From assembly GCF_008271655.1 (NCBI RefSeq), contig NZ_VKKX01000033.1:372001-436000 (forward strand): 64,000 nucleotides of DNA, written 5' to 3'. The position numbers and the translations under genes were made by a program. Shown here one piece after another: positions 35,501 to 43,060 of this stretch; position 1 is the first letter of the stretch, and each line of letters starts with the position of its first letter. Origin of the DNA: Gemmobacter caeruleus. Its GTDB lineage: Bacteria > Pseudomonadota > Alphaproteobacteria > Rhodobacterales > Rhodobacteraceae. The notes beneath the pieces are model-generated. The model ran no database searches and was not told the origin of the DNA. It worked only from the letters and a program-made list of their open reading frames with translations.

Positions 35501-37043
35501 GAAGGATTACCTCGCCTCGGCCGTCGGGCTGGTGCAGCAATATGCCTGGGCCTTTCCGGCGTTCAAGAAACCGCAGGGCATTGAAAAACCGCAGGATATT
35601 GACCTGCGCACCCTGTCCTCCGACGAAAGCGCGGCGATCCTCGATTTCGCGTTTCAGCGGTATTTCGAGGATTCGGGCCTGTTCGGCACGGTCGAGGATG
35701 CGCTGGACCGGGTGGAAGACCTCAAGCGTATCGGCGTGACCGAGGTCGCCTGTCTGATCGACTATGGCATCGCGCCCGAGGCGGTGATGGAGGGGCTTTA
35801 TCCGCTGGCCGAGGTGCTGCGCCGCGCCAATGCGGGCGGCGAACCTGCCGCGGATGATTTCTCGATCGCGGCACAGGTGATCCGCCACAAGGTCACGCAT
35901 ATGCAATGCACGCCCTCGATGGCGCGGATGATCCTGATGAATGCCGAGGCCGGCATGGCGCTTGGTCAGGTCAAGACCCTGATGCTGGGCGGCGAGGCAC
36001 TGCCGGGCGCCTTTGTGCGCGATCTGCGCAAGGTGACCGGCGCGCGCATCCTCAACATGTATGGGCCGACAGAAACGACGATCTGGTCCACGGTGGAGGA
36101 AGCGGGCGAAGGCGAGGGGGTGGTGAATATCGGCACGCCCATTGCGAATACCCAGGTCTATGTGCTGGATGACCGGCAGCAACCCGTGCCGCCCGGCGTG
36201 GCGGGCGAGTTGTGGATTGGCGGTGATGGCGTGACGCGCGGCTATTGGCAGCGCGACGATCTGACGGCCGAGCGCTTTCTGCCCGATCCGTTCCGGGCGG
36301 GCGGGCGGATGTATCGCACCGGCGATCTGGTACGGCTGCGGGGGGATGGCAAGCTTGATTACCTCGGGCGGGTGGATTTCCAGGTCAAGCTGCGCGGCTA
36401 CCGGATCGAGCTGGGCGAGATCGAAAGCCGGCTGGAGGAACAGCCCGGCGTGACGCAGGCGGTGGTGCTGGCGCGCGAGGATCAGCCGGGCGATCTGCGG
36501 CTGGTGGCCTATGTCACCGGCACCGCGCAGGAGGCGGCGCTGAAATCCGCGCTGGCCGCCAGCCTGCCCGACCATATGGTGCCCGCCCATGTCGTCACGC
36601 TGGAGCGGTTCCCGCTGACGCCGAACCGCAAGGTCGATCGCAAGGCCCTGCCGGCCCCGCAAGCGCAGGCCGTGGCGGTGCTGCACGAGGCGCCGCAAGC
36701 CGGGCTTCAGGCCCAGATCGCCGAGGTCTGGCAGCGCGTGCTGGGCGTGCCCAAGGTGGGGGCCAAGGACAATTTCTTTGCGCTTGGCGGGCATTCCCTG
36801 CTGGCGGTGCAGGCGCATCGGGAATTGCGTGACGGGCTGGGGCTGGCGAAGCTGTCGATCACCGACATCTTCCGCTTTCCCGTGCTGTCGGCCCTTGCGG
36901 CGCATCTGGGCGATGGGGCGCGGCCGGCGGCGCCCCCGGCCAATGCGGGCGTCGCGCCCGAGGCGGCGGCTGCGGCGCGGGCGGATGCCCGGATGGATGC
37001 CATGGCGCGGCGCCGGGCGATGCGGGCGGGCCGGGATGGCTGA
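32529..37043 (+). CDS. NRPS: formyltransferase - relic condensation lobe - adenylation domain with embedded luciferase-like monooxygenase - PCP
   Basis: A 1504-residue hybrid protein. Residues 1-300 are a methionyl-tRNA-formyltransferase-like domain with the catalytic N91, H93 (VNFHDGPLPRHAG) and D129 (GVDEGAIL). Residues about 330-490 resemble only the C-terminal lobe of a condensation domain (DWVPLRV; HPAFALDLLARD) and lack HHxxxDG. The adenylation domain starts near 510; motif A3 (YMIYTSGSTGRPKG) is near 660 and A4 (FDISVLE) near 706. A luciferase-like monooxygenase occupies about 735-1100 (GMEFSLYYWGNDDG; WTPERHFHAFGGPYPNP). The adenylation domain resumes with MYGPTETT near 1177, YRTGDLVR and NRKVDRKAL (A10 lysine). 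The PCP serine is S1423 (GGHSLL). The code read by eye (D-I-L-Q-M-G-M-I-W-K) is close to glycine. The PPTase gene overlaps its end by 8 bases. Confidence 0.92.
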   Translation: MNPFSCFLIGNESLTRECAALLLARGHRIAALVTRNPDLRAWAEAKGLAVIAQQAGWAEALPGQVDWLLSVANLSLVPEAALRRAAKGGVNFHDGPLPRHAGLNAPVWAILGGEAEHGIAWHRITGGVDEGAILVQRRFAIAATDTALTLNTRCFEAALDSFPEVMAALEADAPGVAQDLAGRSLHLRADRPAAAGRLDFAQSAPQVAALVRALDHGSYWNPLTTAKLWDGRRYVVAGGAEEVPGSGVPGQVLAATEDSVVVACASGAVRLSRLTCQKGFPVSGLSLPNPLLSASPAEAEALTRALAAVVPKEMAHRKALRALDPAEVPGATGAEGAPLWAAVPLALPSLELAGLAAVRLSGKPVADLAFGAAHAGEGILSDWVPLRVAAEGALPEALARVAADLQGAAAHPAFALDLLARDRALFGLVPPAFGLGLAPVQGTVVTLAPDALHYDTSRLSADQAEALAARLATFAAAAQGDARVEHLPVLTAAEREAALVAPNRTAKTYDAAQCVHQAFEAQVTRSPEAVAVVFEGESLTYAQLNARANRAAHVLAGMGVAPGTLVGLHCRRSLDLLVGALAILKAGGAYVPMDPAYPAERTALFIEDSACPVIVTQAALAGALPGGPAHLCLDTDPRLVDAPETDPQSGVGGGDLAYMIYTSGSTGRPKGVMVEHRNVANFFAGMDDRIDHAAGAVWLAVTSLSFDISVLELFWTLARGFKLVLTSDENRALVSNGRIGSAKGMEFSLYYWGNDDGAGPKKYELLLEGAKFADSHGFCAVWTPERHFHAFGGPYPNPAVTGAAVAAVTRNIGVRSGSVVLPLHHPARVAEDWAVIDNLTNGRAGLAVASGWQPDDFVLRPENTPPNNRAAMFEGIEQVRRLWRGEAVDFPTKTGTFAVRTQPRPVSKELPVWITTAGNPATWREAGEIGANVLTHLLGQSIDEVGDKIRIYHEALRKAGHDPADFKVSLMLHTYVCRDRDQARRVAEKPMKDYLASAVGLVQQYAWAFPAFKKPQGIEKPQDIDLRTLSSDESAAILDFAFQRYFEDSGLFGTVEDALDRVEDLKRIGVTEVACLIDYGIAPEAVMEGLYPLAEVLRRANAGGEPAADDFSIAAQVIRHKVTHMQCTPSMARMILMNAEAGMALGQVKTLMLGGEALPGAFVRDLRKVTGARILNMYGPTETTIWSTVEEAGEGEGVVNIGTPIANTQVYVLDDRQQPVPPGVAGELWIGGDGVTRGYWQRDDLTAERFLPDPFRAGGRMYRTGDLVRLRGDGKLDYLGRVDFQVKLRGYRIELGEIESRLEEQPGVTQAVVLAREDQPGDLRLVAYVTGTAQEAALKSALAASLPDHMVPAHVVTLERFPLTPNRKVDRKALPAPQAQAVAVLHEAPQAGLQAQIAEVWQRVLGVPKVGAKDNFFALGGHSLLAVQAHRELRDGLGLAKLSITDIFRFPVLSALAAHLGDGARPAAPPANAGVAPEAAAAARADARMDAMARRRAMRAGRDG

Positions 37044-37662
37044 TCACGGGCGTTTGCAACAAGTGGCGCGGGCGCTCTTGCCGCGCGCCGTCGGGCTGGG
37101 CGTCACCGATCCGCGCGGCGATCACCCGGCCTTTCCGGGCGAAACCGCGACGGGCCTGCCGCAGCGGCTGGCCGAGTTTCGCGCCGGGCGGGCCGCGTTG
37201 CGGCTGGCCATGGCCGAGATCGGCCTTCCGCCCCTGCCGGTCCCCATGGGCGAGGATCGCGCGCCGGTCTGGCCGCCGGGGATGATCGGGTCGATCAGCC
37301 ATAGCGCGGATCTGTGCCTTGCCGCCGTCACCGTGCCGTCGCCGCTGCGCGGGATCGGGGTCGATCTGGAACCTGCCCTGCCGCTGGATCCGGCATTGCG
37401 CCCTGTCGTGCTGCGGGCCGAGGAACAGGGCGTGACCGACCATCAGGCCAAGCTGGTCTTTGCCGCGAAAGAGGCCGCCTACAAGGCGCAATATGGCATC
37501 AGCCGCACGCTGTTCGATTTCCATGTTCTGTCGGTGCGGCTGGAGGATGGCCGGTTCGAGGCGCGCTTCCGCGAGGAGATCACCCCCTTCCCCAGCGATT
37601 TCACGCTGCGTGGCCGCTGGGCCGAGATTGAGGGGCATTTCCTCTGTGTCGTGACGCTCTGA
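37036..37662 (+). CDS. Sfp/EntD-type 4'-phosphopantetheinyl transferase
   Basis: A 208-residue enzyme that moves phosphopantetheine from CoA onto the serine of carrier domains. MIGSISHSADLCLAAV, RGIGVDLEPALPL (Mg-binding D-x-E) and VFAAKEAAYKAQY (the WxxKEA-type block) are the three diagnostic motifs, in the EntD-like arrangement. The ATG at 37036 overlaps the NRPS end by 8 bases. Having the activating enzyme as last gene makes the PKS-GT-NRPS-PPTase set self-sufficient for priming its ACP (S1791) and PCP (S1423). Confidence 0.92.
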   Translation: MADHGRLQQVARALLPRAVGLGVTDPRGDHPAFPGETATGLPQRLAEFRAGRAALRLAMAEIGLPPLPVPMGEDRAPVWPPGMIGSISHSADLCLAAVTVPSPLRGIGVDLEPALPLDPALRPVVLRAEEQGVTDHQAKLVFAAKEAAYKAQYGISRTLFDFHVLSVRLEDGRFEARFREEITPFPSDFTLRGRWAEIEGHFLCVVTL

Positions 37663-37698
37663 TCTTTTCGCAGCGGCGCGGGCGCGGTATACAAACGT

Positions 37699-38778
37699 AT
37701 GCGACAGACATTGACCGAGATCTATGAATCCCGTGTGGCCGAGGGCCGCCTGAGTGCCGACCCGGCGCAGCACGCGGTCTTGCCGCTGCTGGAGGAGTTG
37801 CGGCAATGGCTTGAGGCGAATGCGAACCGCAAGCTGGGCCTGTTTGCCGGTCTGTTCGCCCGGCCGGTGACGCCGCCCAAGGGGCTTTACCTCTGGGGCG
37901 GGGTGGGGCGCGGCAAGTCGATGGTGATGGACCTGTTTGTGGAAAACCTGGCCATCCCGCAAAAGCGGCGGGTGCATTTCCATGCCTTCATGCAGGAAAT
38001 CCACAAGGGCATGCACGCGGCGCGGCAACGTGGCGTGGAGGACGCGCTCAAGCCCGTGGCCGAAGCGGTCGCGCACGATGTGCGTCTGCTGGCCTTTGAC
38101 GAGATGCAGATCACCGACATCACCGATGCGATGATCGTGGGGCGGCTGTTCCAGTTGCTGACCGAACAGGGGGTGGTGGTGGTCACGACCTCCAATCGCG
38201 TGCCGGAGGATCTGTACAAGAACGGGCTGAACCGCGCGCTGTTCCTGCCCTTCATCGACTGGATCCGCGACCGTTTCACGGTGCATGAGCTGGAAAGCCC
38301 GAATGATTACCGCCAGCACCGGCTGCAAGGGGCGCAGGTCTATTTCCATCCGGCGGGGCAAAGCGGGGCGGCGATCGGGGCGATCTGGCGCGATCTGTCG
38401 GGCGGCGCGGCGGGTGAGCCGCTGTTGCTGGAGGTGAACGGCCGCAAGGTGGAGCTGCCGCTTTTCGCCAATGGCGTCGCGCGGTCAACCTTTTGGGATC
38501 TCTGCGCCAAACCCTTGGGCGCGGCCGATTATCTGGCCATCGCCCAGGCGGTGCGGGTGCTGATCCTGGAGGATATCCCGCAGCTTTCGGCCAGCAATTA
38601 CAACGAGGCCAAGCGCTTTGTGACGCTGATCGACGCGCTCTATGAGGCGAAGGTGCGGCTGATCTGCTCTGCCGCGGATGTGCCTGAGCGGCTCTATATC
38701 GAGGGCACCGGCGCGTTTGAATTTGAACGCACCGCCAGCCGCCTGCGCGAAATGCAGGCCGCGACCTGGGGCCAATAG
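37699..38778 (+). CDS. zapE: AFG1-like ATPase, cell-division protein ZapE
   Basis: A 359-residue AAA-type ATPase. Walker A is LWGGVGRGKSMVMDLF, Walker B LLAFDEMQITDITDAMI, and TTSNRVPEDLYKNGLNRALFLPFI followed by HRL and a C-terminal RLYIEG segment are typical of the AFG1/ZapE family (in E. coli, ZapE acts at the constricting Z-ring; in mitochondria, the AFG1/LACE1 homologue acts in protein turnover). Length is as expected. It lies 36 bases after the PPTase gene but on the housekeeping side of the locus. Confidence 0.93.
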   Translation: MRQTLTEIYESRVAEGRLSADPAQHAVLPLLEELRQWLEANANRKLGLFAGLFARPVTPPKGLYLWGGVGRGKSMVMDLFVENLAIPQKRRVHFHAFMQEIHKGMHAARQRGVEDALKPVAEAVAHDVRLLAFDEMQITDITDAMIVGRLFQLLTEQGVVVVTTSNRVPEDLYKNGLNRALFLPFIDWIRDRFTVHELESPNDYRQHRLQGAQVYFHPAGQSGAAIGAIWRDLSGGAAGEPLLLEVNGRKVELPLFANGVARSTFWDLCAKPLGAADYLAIAQAVRVLILEDIPQLSASNYNEAKRFVTLIDALYEAKVRLICSAADVPERLYIEGTGAFEFERTASRLREMQAATWGQ

Positions 38779-38837
38779 GCCCCTTGCGGGGTGCCGGGTG
38801 GTGGCGCATGCTGCGCGCATTGCAACCGGAGGGTTTG

Positions 38838-40448
38838 ATGCGCCTGTTTTCATCCGTCAGTTTTCTGGTCCTGACCCTGGCCGCGCCGGCCCTGGCCGAG
38901 GTGGTCTCGGCGGGCTCGACCATCACCGCCGTCACGCTTTTCCCCGAAGGGGCCGAGGTCACGCGGCGGGTGCAGGTCGATCTGCCGGCGGGGGCGCATG
39001 AATTGCGCATCGCCGATCTGCCGCAGGGGATTGATCCCGGGCTGATCCGTCTGGCAGCGACCGAGGGCACCGGGCTGGGCGCGTTTTCAGTGCAGCAGGA
39101 CGGGCTGGCGCCGGGCGAGACGGTCGCGCTGCCCGCACTGGATCAGGCGGTGGCGGCGGCACGGGCGGCGCGCGATGCGGCGGATCAGGCCCTGGGCGCG
39201 GTGATGGCCCGAATTGCGGCGGCCGAGGCGCGCGAAGGTTTCCTGCGCGGGCTGGAGACCGAGGGCGGCAGCCAGACGCCCGAGGGGCTGGCCGCGATGG
39301 CGCGCATGGTCGGGGTCGAGGTGCTGGCCGCGCGGCAGGAAATTCTGGCGCTGAACGCCGAGCGTGCGCCGCTCGATCTGGCGCTGTCCGAGGCCGACGC
39401 GCGACTGGCCGAGACGCTGGCCGCCCGTGATGACGCCCGCACGCGACTGGCCGATGCCGCCTTGCTGGTGGTGGCGGTGTCGCAGCAGACCGCCGGCCCG
39501 GCCGAGATCACGCTGCGGCATTTCGTATCCGATGCGACATGGCGCCCGGTCTATGATGTGAACCTGACGCGCAAGCCGGCACCGGCGCTCATCCTGACGC
39601 GCGGGGTGCTGGTCAGCCAGAATAGCGGCGAGGACTGGCGCGATGTGGCGCTGACCCTCTCCACCTCGCGGCCGTCGGATCAGGCGGCGCCGTCCGAACT
39701 GTGGCCCGATCTGCGCCGCGTCGAAAAGCCCCGACCGGTGATGCCGCTGGCGCGCGCGGCCGAGGCCGAAATGATGGGCGACGCCGTTGCGCTGGAGGCC
39801 GCGCCCGTGCCGATGGTCGTGGCGCAGATGCTGGAGGGTGAGGTGGTGCAGTATCGCGCGCCGATGCCGGTCAGCGTGGCGACCGGGGTGCAGGATCTGC
39901 GCATCGCCCTGTCGGAACTGGCGCTGACCCCCGAGGTCGAGGCCCGCGCCGTGCCGCGCTATGACAGCACCGCCTTCCTGATGGCTCATGCGGTGAATGG
40001 CGCCGAGGCGCTGCTGCCCGGCACCGCCTATCTCTTGCGTGACGGGGTGCTGGTCGGGTCAACCGATCTGGGTCTGATCGCGGCGGGCGACAAGATCGAC
40101 CTGCCCTTCGGCCCGATCGACGGGCTGCGCCTGACGCGCGAGATGCCGCGCAATTCCGAGGGGGATGCAGGGTTCTTTGCCTCGGGCACCGCGCGGAAAG
40201 AGGCGGCGGTGCTGCGGGTGGAGAACCTGACCGATGAGGTCTGGCCGATCCATCTGGTCGATCAGGTGCCCTATTCCGAACAGGAGGAGCTGGAGATCAG
40301 CTTTGTCGCCACCCCCGCCCCGGACGAAACCGACCCCGAGGGCCGGCGCGGCCTGCTGGGCTGGCATTTCGACCTTGCCCCCGGCGACACGCGCGAGGTG
40401 ACGCTGGAGGCCGATCTGCGCTGGCCCTCGGGGATGGAGCTGCGCTGA
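38838..40448 (+). CDS. DUF4139/DUF4140 (mucoidy-inhibitor-A-like) exported protein
   Basis: A 536-residue protein with a signal peptide (MRLFSSVSFLVLTLAAPALAE, likely cut after ALA). The mature start EVVSAGSTITAVTLFPEGAEVTRRVQVDLPAG is the DUF4140 N-terminal unit, and the large DUF4139 domain follows after an Ala-rich helical spacer (about residues 90-220): ISYPM-type region FVSDATWRPVYDVNL and VLVSQNSGEDWRDVALTLSTSRP. Family members are predicted periplasmic beta-rich proteins of unknown function. ATG 38838 follows GGAGGG; upstream frame sequence is not used. Converges on the carbonic anhydrase gene. Confidence 0.85.
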   Translation: MRLFSSVSFLVLTLAAPALAEVVSAGSTITAVTLFPEGAEVTRRVQVDLPAGAHELRIADLPQGIDPGLIRLAATEGTGLGAFSVQQDGLAPGETVALPALDQAVAAARAARDAADQALGAVMARIAAAEAREGFLRGLETEGGSQTPEGLAAMARMVGVEVLAARQEILALNAERAPLDLALSEADARLAETLAARDDARTRLADAALLVVAVSQQTAGPAEITLRHFVSDATWRPVYDVNLTRKPAPALILTRGVLVSQNSGEDWRDVALTLSTSRPSDQAAPSELWPDLRRVEKPRPVMPLARAAEAEMMGDAVALEAAPVPMVVAQMLEGEVVQYRAPMPVSVATGVQDLRIALSELALTPEVEARAVPRYDSTAFLMAHAVNGAEALLPGTAYLLRDGVLVGSTDLGLIAAGDKIDLPFGPIDGLRLTREMPRNSEGDAGFFASGTARKEAAVLRVENLTDEVWPIHLVDQVPYSEQEELEISFVATPAPDETDPEGRRGLLGWHFDLAPGDTREVTLEADLRWPSGMELR

Positions 40449-40457
40449 GGCGCGCGG

Positions 40458-41105
40458 TCAGATCGCGACGAAGCCGTGCTGGGCCGGATCGTAATGTTCC
40501 AGCCCGCCTTCGCCGATATCGTTCCACAGGCCATGCAGGGTGAGCAGCTCACCCTCCACCGCCTCGCGCACGAAGGGGAAGGTCATCAGGTTTTCCAGGC
40601 TGACCAGCACCGCCTGCTTTTCCAGCGCGCGGGCGCGATCGTCATCCGACAGATGGGCGATGCGTTCATAGCCGGGGCGCAGGATATCCATCCAGCGGCC
40701 AACGAAGCTTGATTTTTCAAGCAGTTGCGGTGCCTTGCCGGAACACATGTCATCGCAGCCCTTGACGCCGCCGCAATTGGAATGGCCGATCACGATGATA
40801 TGCGCGACCTTGAGCGCGGTCACCGCATATTCCACCGTCGCCGAGGTGCCGTGATTGCCGCCATCGGGGCTGTAGGGCGGCACGAGGCCGGCGATGTTGC
40901 GGTGGATGAAGAACTCGCCCTCATCCGCGCCGAAGATCGAGGTCACATGCTGACGCGAATCGCAGCAGGAGATGATCATCGCACGGGGGTGCTGCCCATG
41001 GGCCGCCAGACGCCGATACCAGGATTTGTTGTCTTGATAGGTGGTGGCCTTCCAGCCGGCATAGCGGCTGATCAGATAGGAGGGCAGGGGCTTGGCGAGT
41101 TCCAT
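40458..41105 (-). CDS. Beta-class carbonic anhydrase
   Basis: A 215-residue zinc enzyme interconverting CO2 and bicarbonate. The zinc ligands and dyad are clear: SCCDSRQHVTS (C and D-R dyad) and VIGHSNCGGVKGC (H and C). FFIHRNIAGLVPPY and the GTSATVEYAVTALKVAHIIV stretch complete the family pattern. I place the start at ATG 41105 (MELAKPLPSYL) because GGAG sits 6 bases upstream; ATG 41117 is possible. Divergent from the next small gene. Confidence 0.92.
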   Translation of the reverse strand: MELAKPLPSYLISRYAGWKATTYQDNKSWYRRLAAHGQHPRAMIISCCDSRQHVTSIFGADEGEFFIHRNIAGLVPPYSPDGGNHGTSATVEYAVTALKVAHIIVIGHSNCGGVKGCDDMCSGKAPQLLEKSSFVGRWMDILRPGYERIAHLSDDDRARALEKQAVLVSLENLMTFPFVREAVEGELLTLHGLWNDIGEGGLEHYDPAQHGFVAI

Positions 41106-41244
41106 CACATGCTCCATCGTGGATTTTGCCGTATCTAGTTTGCAATCGCAGAAAATTCGAGTGTTTTCTTTGGCGCGCCGCAACCTTTTGTTCAGCCTCG
41201 CCCCGCAGGATGGCCATGGGTGTTCCCTTGGGTTGGGTGTGAAA

Positions 41245-41625
41245 ATGATGGGAAATGTGACGGTCTTGCGACCGAAGGATCAACTACGCCAGAACGCGGA
41301 GCCGGTGGCGGCCATGTATCGCGATCTGGGCACGGTGCAGGCCGAACAGGTGGTGACGCGGGCCCTGGGCGAACTTGCCCTGGCCATGTCGGGCCTGGCG
41401 GCGCAGGTGCGCGCGCATGAGATGCAGGATCTTTCGCGGCAGTTGCGGCGCTTGCAGCGCTTGTCGGAGCAGTTGGGCATGCTCAGCCTGGCGCAGGTGG
41501 CGGGGGATCTGCGGGTCTGTCTGGATCAGGCCGATGCCACCGCCTTTTCGGCGGTCTGGGCGCGGTTGCTGCGGGTGGCGGAGCGGTCCTTGGTGGTGGA
41601 CAAGGCACTGCTGGAGACAAGCTGA
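41245..41625 (+). CDS. Conserved-looking small helical protein, function unknown
   Basis: A 126-residue (or 125, starting at the next ATG) soluble protein, predicted all-helical from its A/L/Q/R-rich composition: VTRALGELALAMSGLAAQVRAHEMQDLSRQL, then LRRLQRLSEQLGMLSLAQVAGDLRVC. It has the length and helical layout of a four-helix HPt-like module but I see no phospho-accepting histidine in the right place. It lies just upstream of the aminopeptidase gene. No ribosome-binding site is convincing; a GTG at 41239 is an alternative start. Confidence 0.6.
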   Translation: MMGNVTVLRPKDQLRQNAEPVAAMYRDLGTVQAEQVVTRALGELALAMSGLAAQVRAHEMQDLSRQLRRLQRLSEQLGMLSLAQVAGDLRVCLDQADATAFSAVWARLLRVAERSLVVDKALLETS

Positions 41626-41681
41626 CTTGCGGGCGGCGATGGATGGGCTAGGCTTCGGACCGACTGACAGGAGGTTCGTCC

Positions 41682-43058
41682 ATGAAGCCCGCCTTTGCCG
41701 ATCCGCAAGCCGCGTCGCGCCCTTTGCATGCCGTGGCGCCCGAGGGGCTGGAGGTGTGGCTGGCTGCGCAGCCGGCGCCGGTGGCGGCCTGGGTGCAGGA
41801 TGCAGGCTTCAAGGCCGGTCTGGGCGAGGCGCTGCTGCTGCCCGGTGCGGCAGGTGTCGGCGCGGCGGTGATCGGGCTGGGCACGGCGCGCGCGCGGTCG
41901 CGGCAACGCTTTGGTCTGGCAAAGGCCGTCGGGCAGTTGCCGGCTGGTGATTGGCATTTCGTCGGTCTTCCGGCGGAAATGGCCGATGAGGCGGCCTTGG
42001 GCTGGCTGCTGGCGCAGTATCGGTTCGACCGTTACAAGCCCGCCAGCACGGCGGTTCAGCCGGCGCTGAAATGCCCCGAAGGGGTGGATGCCGCGCGCCT
42101 TCTTGCCATGGCCGAGGGTGAATATCTGACCCGCGACCTGATCAATACCCCGGCGCAGGATATGGGTCCGGCAGAGCTGGAGGCCGCCTTCCTCGCACTG
42201 GCCGATCAATTCGGCGCCGCCACGCAGGTCATCGCCGGGGCGGAGCTGGAGCAGGGTTTCCCGATGATCCATGCCGTCGGCAAGGGTTCTGATCGGGCGC
42301 CGCGCCTTTTGTCGCTGCGATGGGGCCAGGCGGGGCCGAGCCTGACGCTGGTTGGCAAGGGGGTCTGTTTCGACACCGGAGGGCTGAACCTCAAACCCTC
42401 GGCCGGCATGCAGTTGATGAAAAAGGATATGGGCGGTGCTGCGACGGTCATGGGCCTGGCGCTGATGATCATGCGGCTGGGCCTGCCGATCCGGCTGCGC
42501 GTCATTGTTCCGGCGGTGGAAAACAGCGTGTCGGGCCGGTCGATGCGCCCGAAGGATATCCTGCATTCGCGCAAGGGGCTGACGGTTGAGGTGAATGATA
42601 CCGATGCCGAGGGGCGGCTGGTGCTGGGCGATGCCCTGGCTTGGGCGGCCGAGGAAAACCCCGAAACGCTGGTGTCGATGGCCACGCTGACCGGGGCCGC
42701 GCGGGTGGCGGTGGGGCCGGATCTCGCGCCCTATTACACCGACGATGCCGGGATCGCCGCCGCGGTGGAGGCGGGCGCGCGTGCCGGGGCCGATCCGGTC
42801 TGGCGCCTGCCCTTTCACGACGCCTATGAAAGCGTGATCGAGCCCGAGATTGCCGATCTCGACAATGCGCCGGGCTTTGGCTTTGCCGGGTCGATCACGG
42901 CGGCGCTGTTCCTGCGCCGCTTTGCCGACCATCCGCGCTATCTGCATTTCGACATTTACGGCCATACGCCGACCGCCGCGCCGGCCCGGCCCAAGGGTGG
43001 TGTGGGGCAGGGCGCGCGGGCCTTGCTGCTGGCGCTGCCCGCCCTGCTGGGGATCTGA
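41682..43058 (+). CDS. M17 leucyl aminopeptidase family protein
   Basis: A 458-residue two-domain metallo-aminopeptidase. The C-terminal catalytic domain carries VGKGVCFDTGGLNLKPSAGM, KKDMGGAATVMG, and the signature NDTDAEGRLVLGDAL, which supply the two-metal ligands and bicarbonate-binding arginine; the N-terminal domain (about 1-150) is the usual variable alpha/beta part. The family forms cytoplasmic hexamers that remove N-terminal residues from peptides. Good ribosome-binding site (AGGAGG) before the ATG. The NlpC/P60 gene begins 2 bases after its stop. Confidence 0.92.
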   Translation: MKPAFADPQAASRPLHAVAPEGLEVWLAAQPAPVAAWVQDAGFKAGLGEALLLPGAAGVGAAVIGLGTARARSRQRFGLAKAVGQLPAGDWHFVGLPAEMADEAALGWLLAQYRFDRYKPASTAVQPALKCPEGVDAARLLAMAEGEYLTRDLINTPAQDMGPAELEAAFLALADQFGAATQVIAGAELEQGFPMIHAVGKGSDRAPRLLSLRWGQAGPSLTLVGKGVCFDTGGLNLKPSAGMQLMKKDMGGAATVMGLALMIMRLGLPIRLRVIVPAVENSVSGRSMRPKDILHSRKGLTVEVNDTDAEGRLVLGDALAWAAEENPETLVSMATLTGAARVAVGPDLAPYYTDDAGIAAAVEAGARAGADPVWRLPFHDAYESVIEPEIADLDNAPGFGFAGSITAALFLRRFADHPRYLHFDIYGHTPTAAPARPKGGVGQGARALLLALPALLGI

Positions 43059-43060
43059 GG

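Noticed and set aside
34730-35850. Luciferase-like monooxygenase as a mobile insertion disrupting the NRPS gene
   Set aside because: It is in frame, the adenylation motifs are intact on both sides, and such domain insertions are known in other NRPS enzymes.
33402-36905. Very long minus-strand open frame opposite the NRPS, and similar ones opposite the PKS (24757-27492, 28501-31383)
   Set aside because: They mirror codon structure of the plus-strand assembly-line genes; low-complexity Arg/Gln/His-rich products with no recognisable family.
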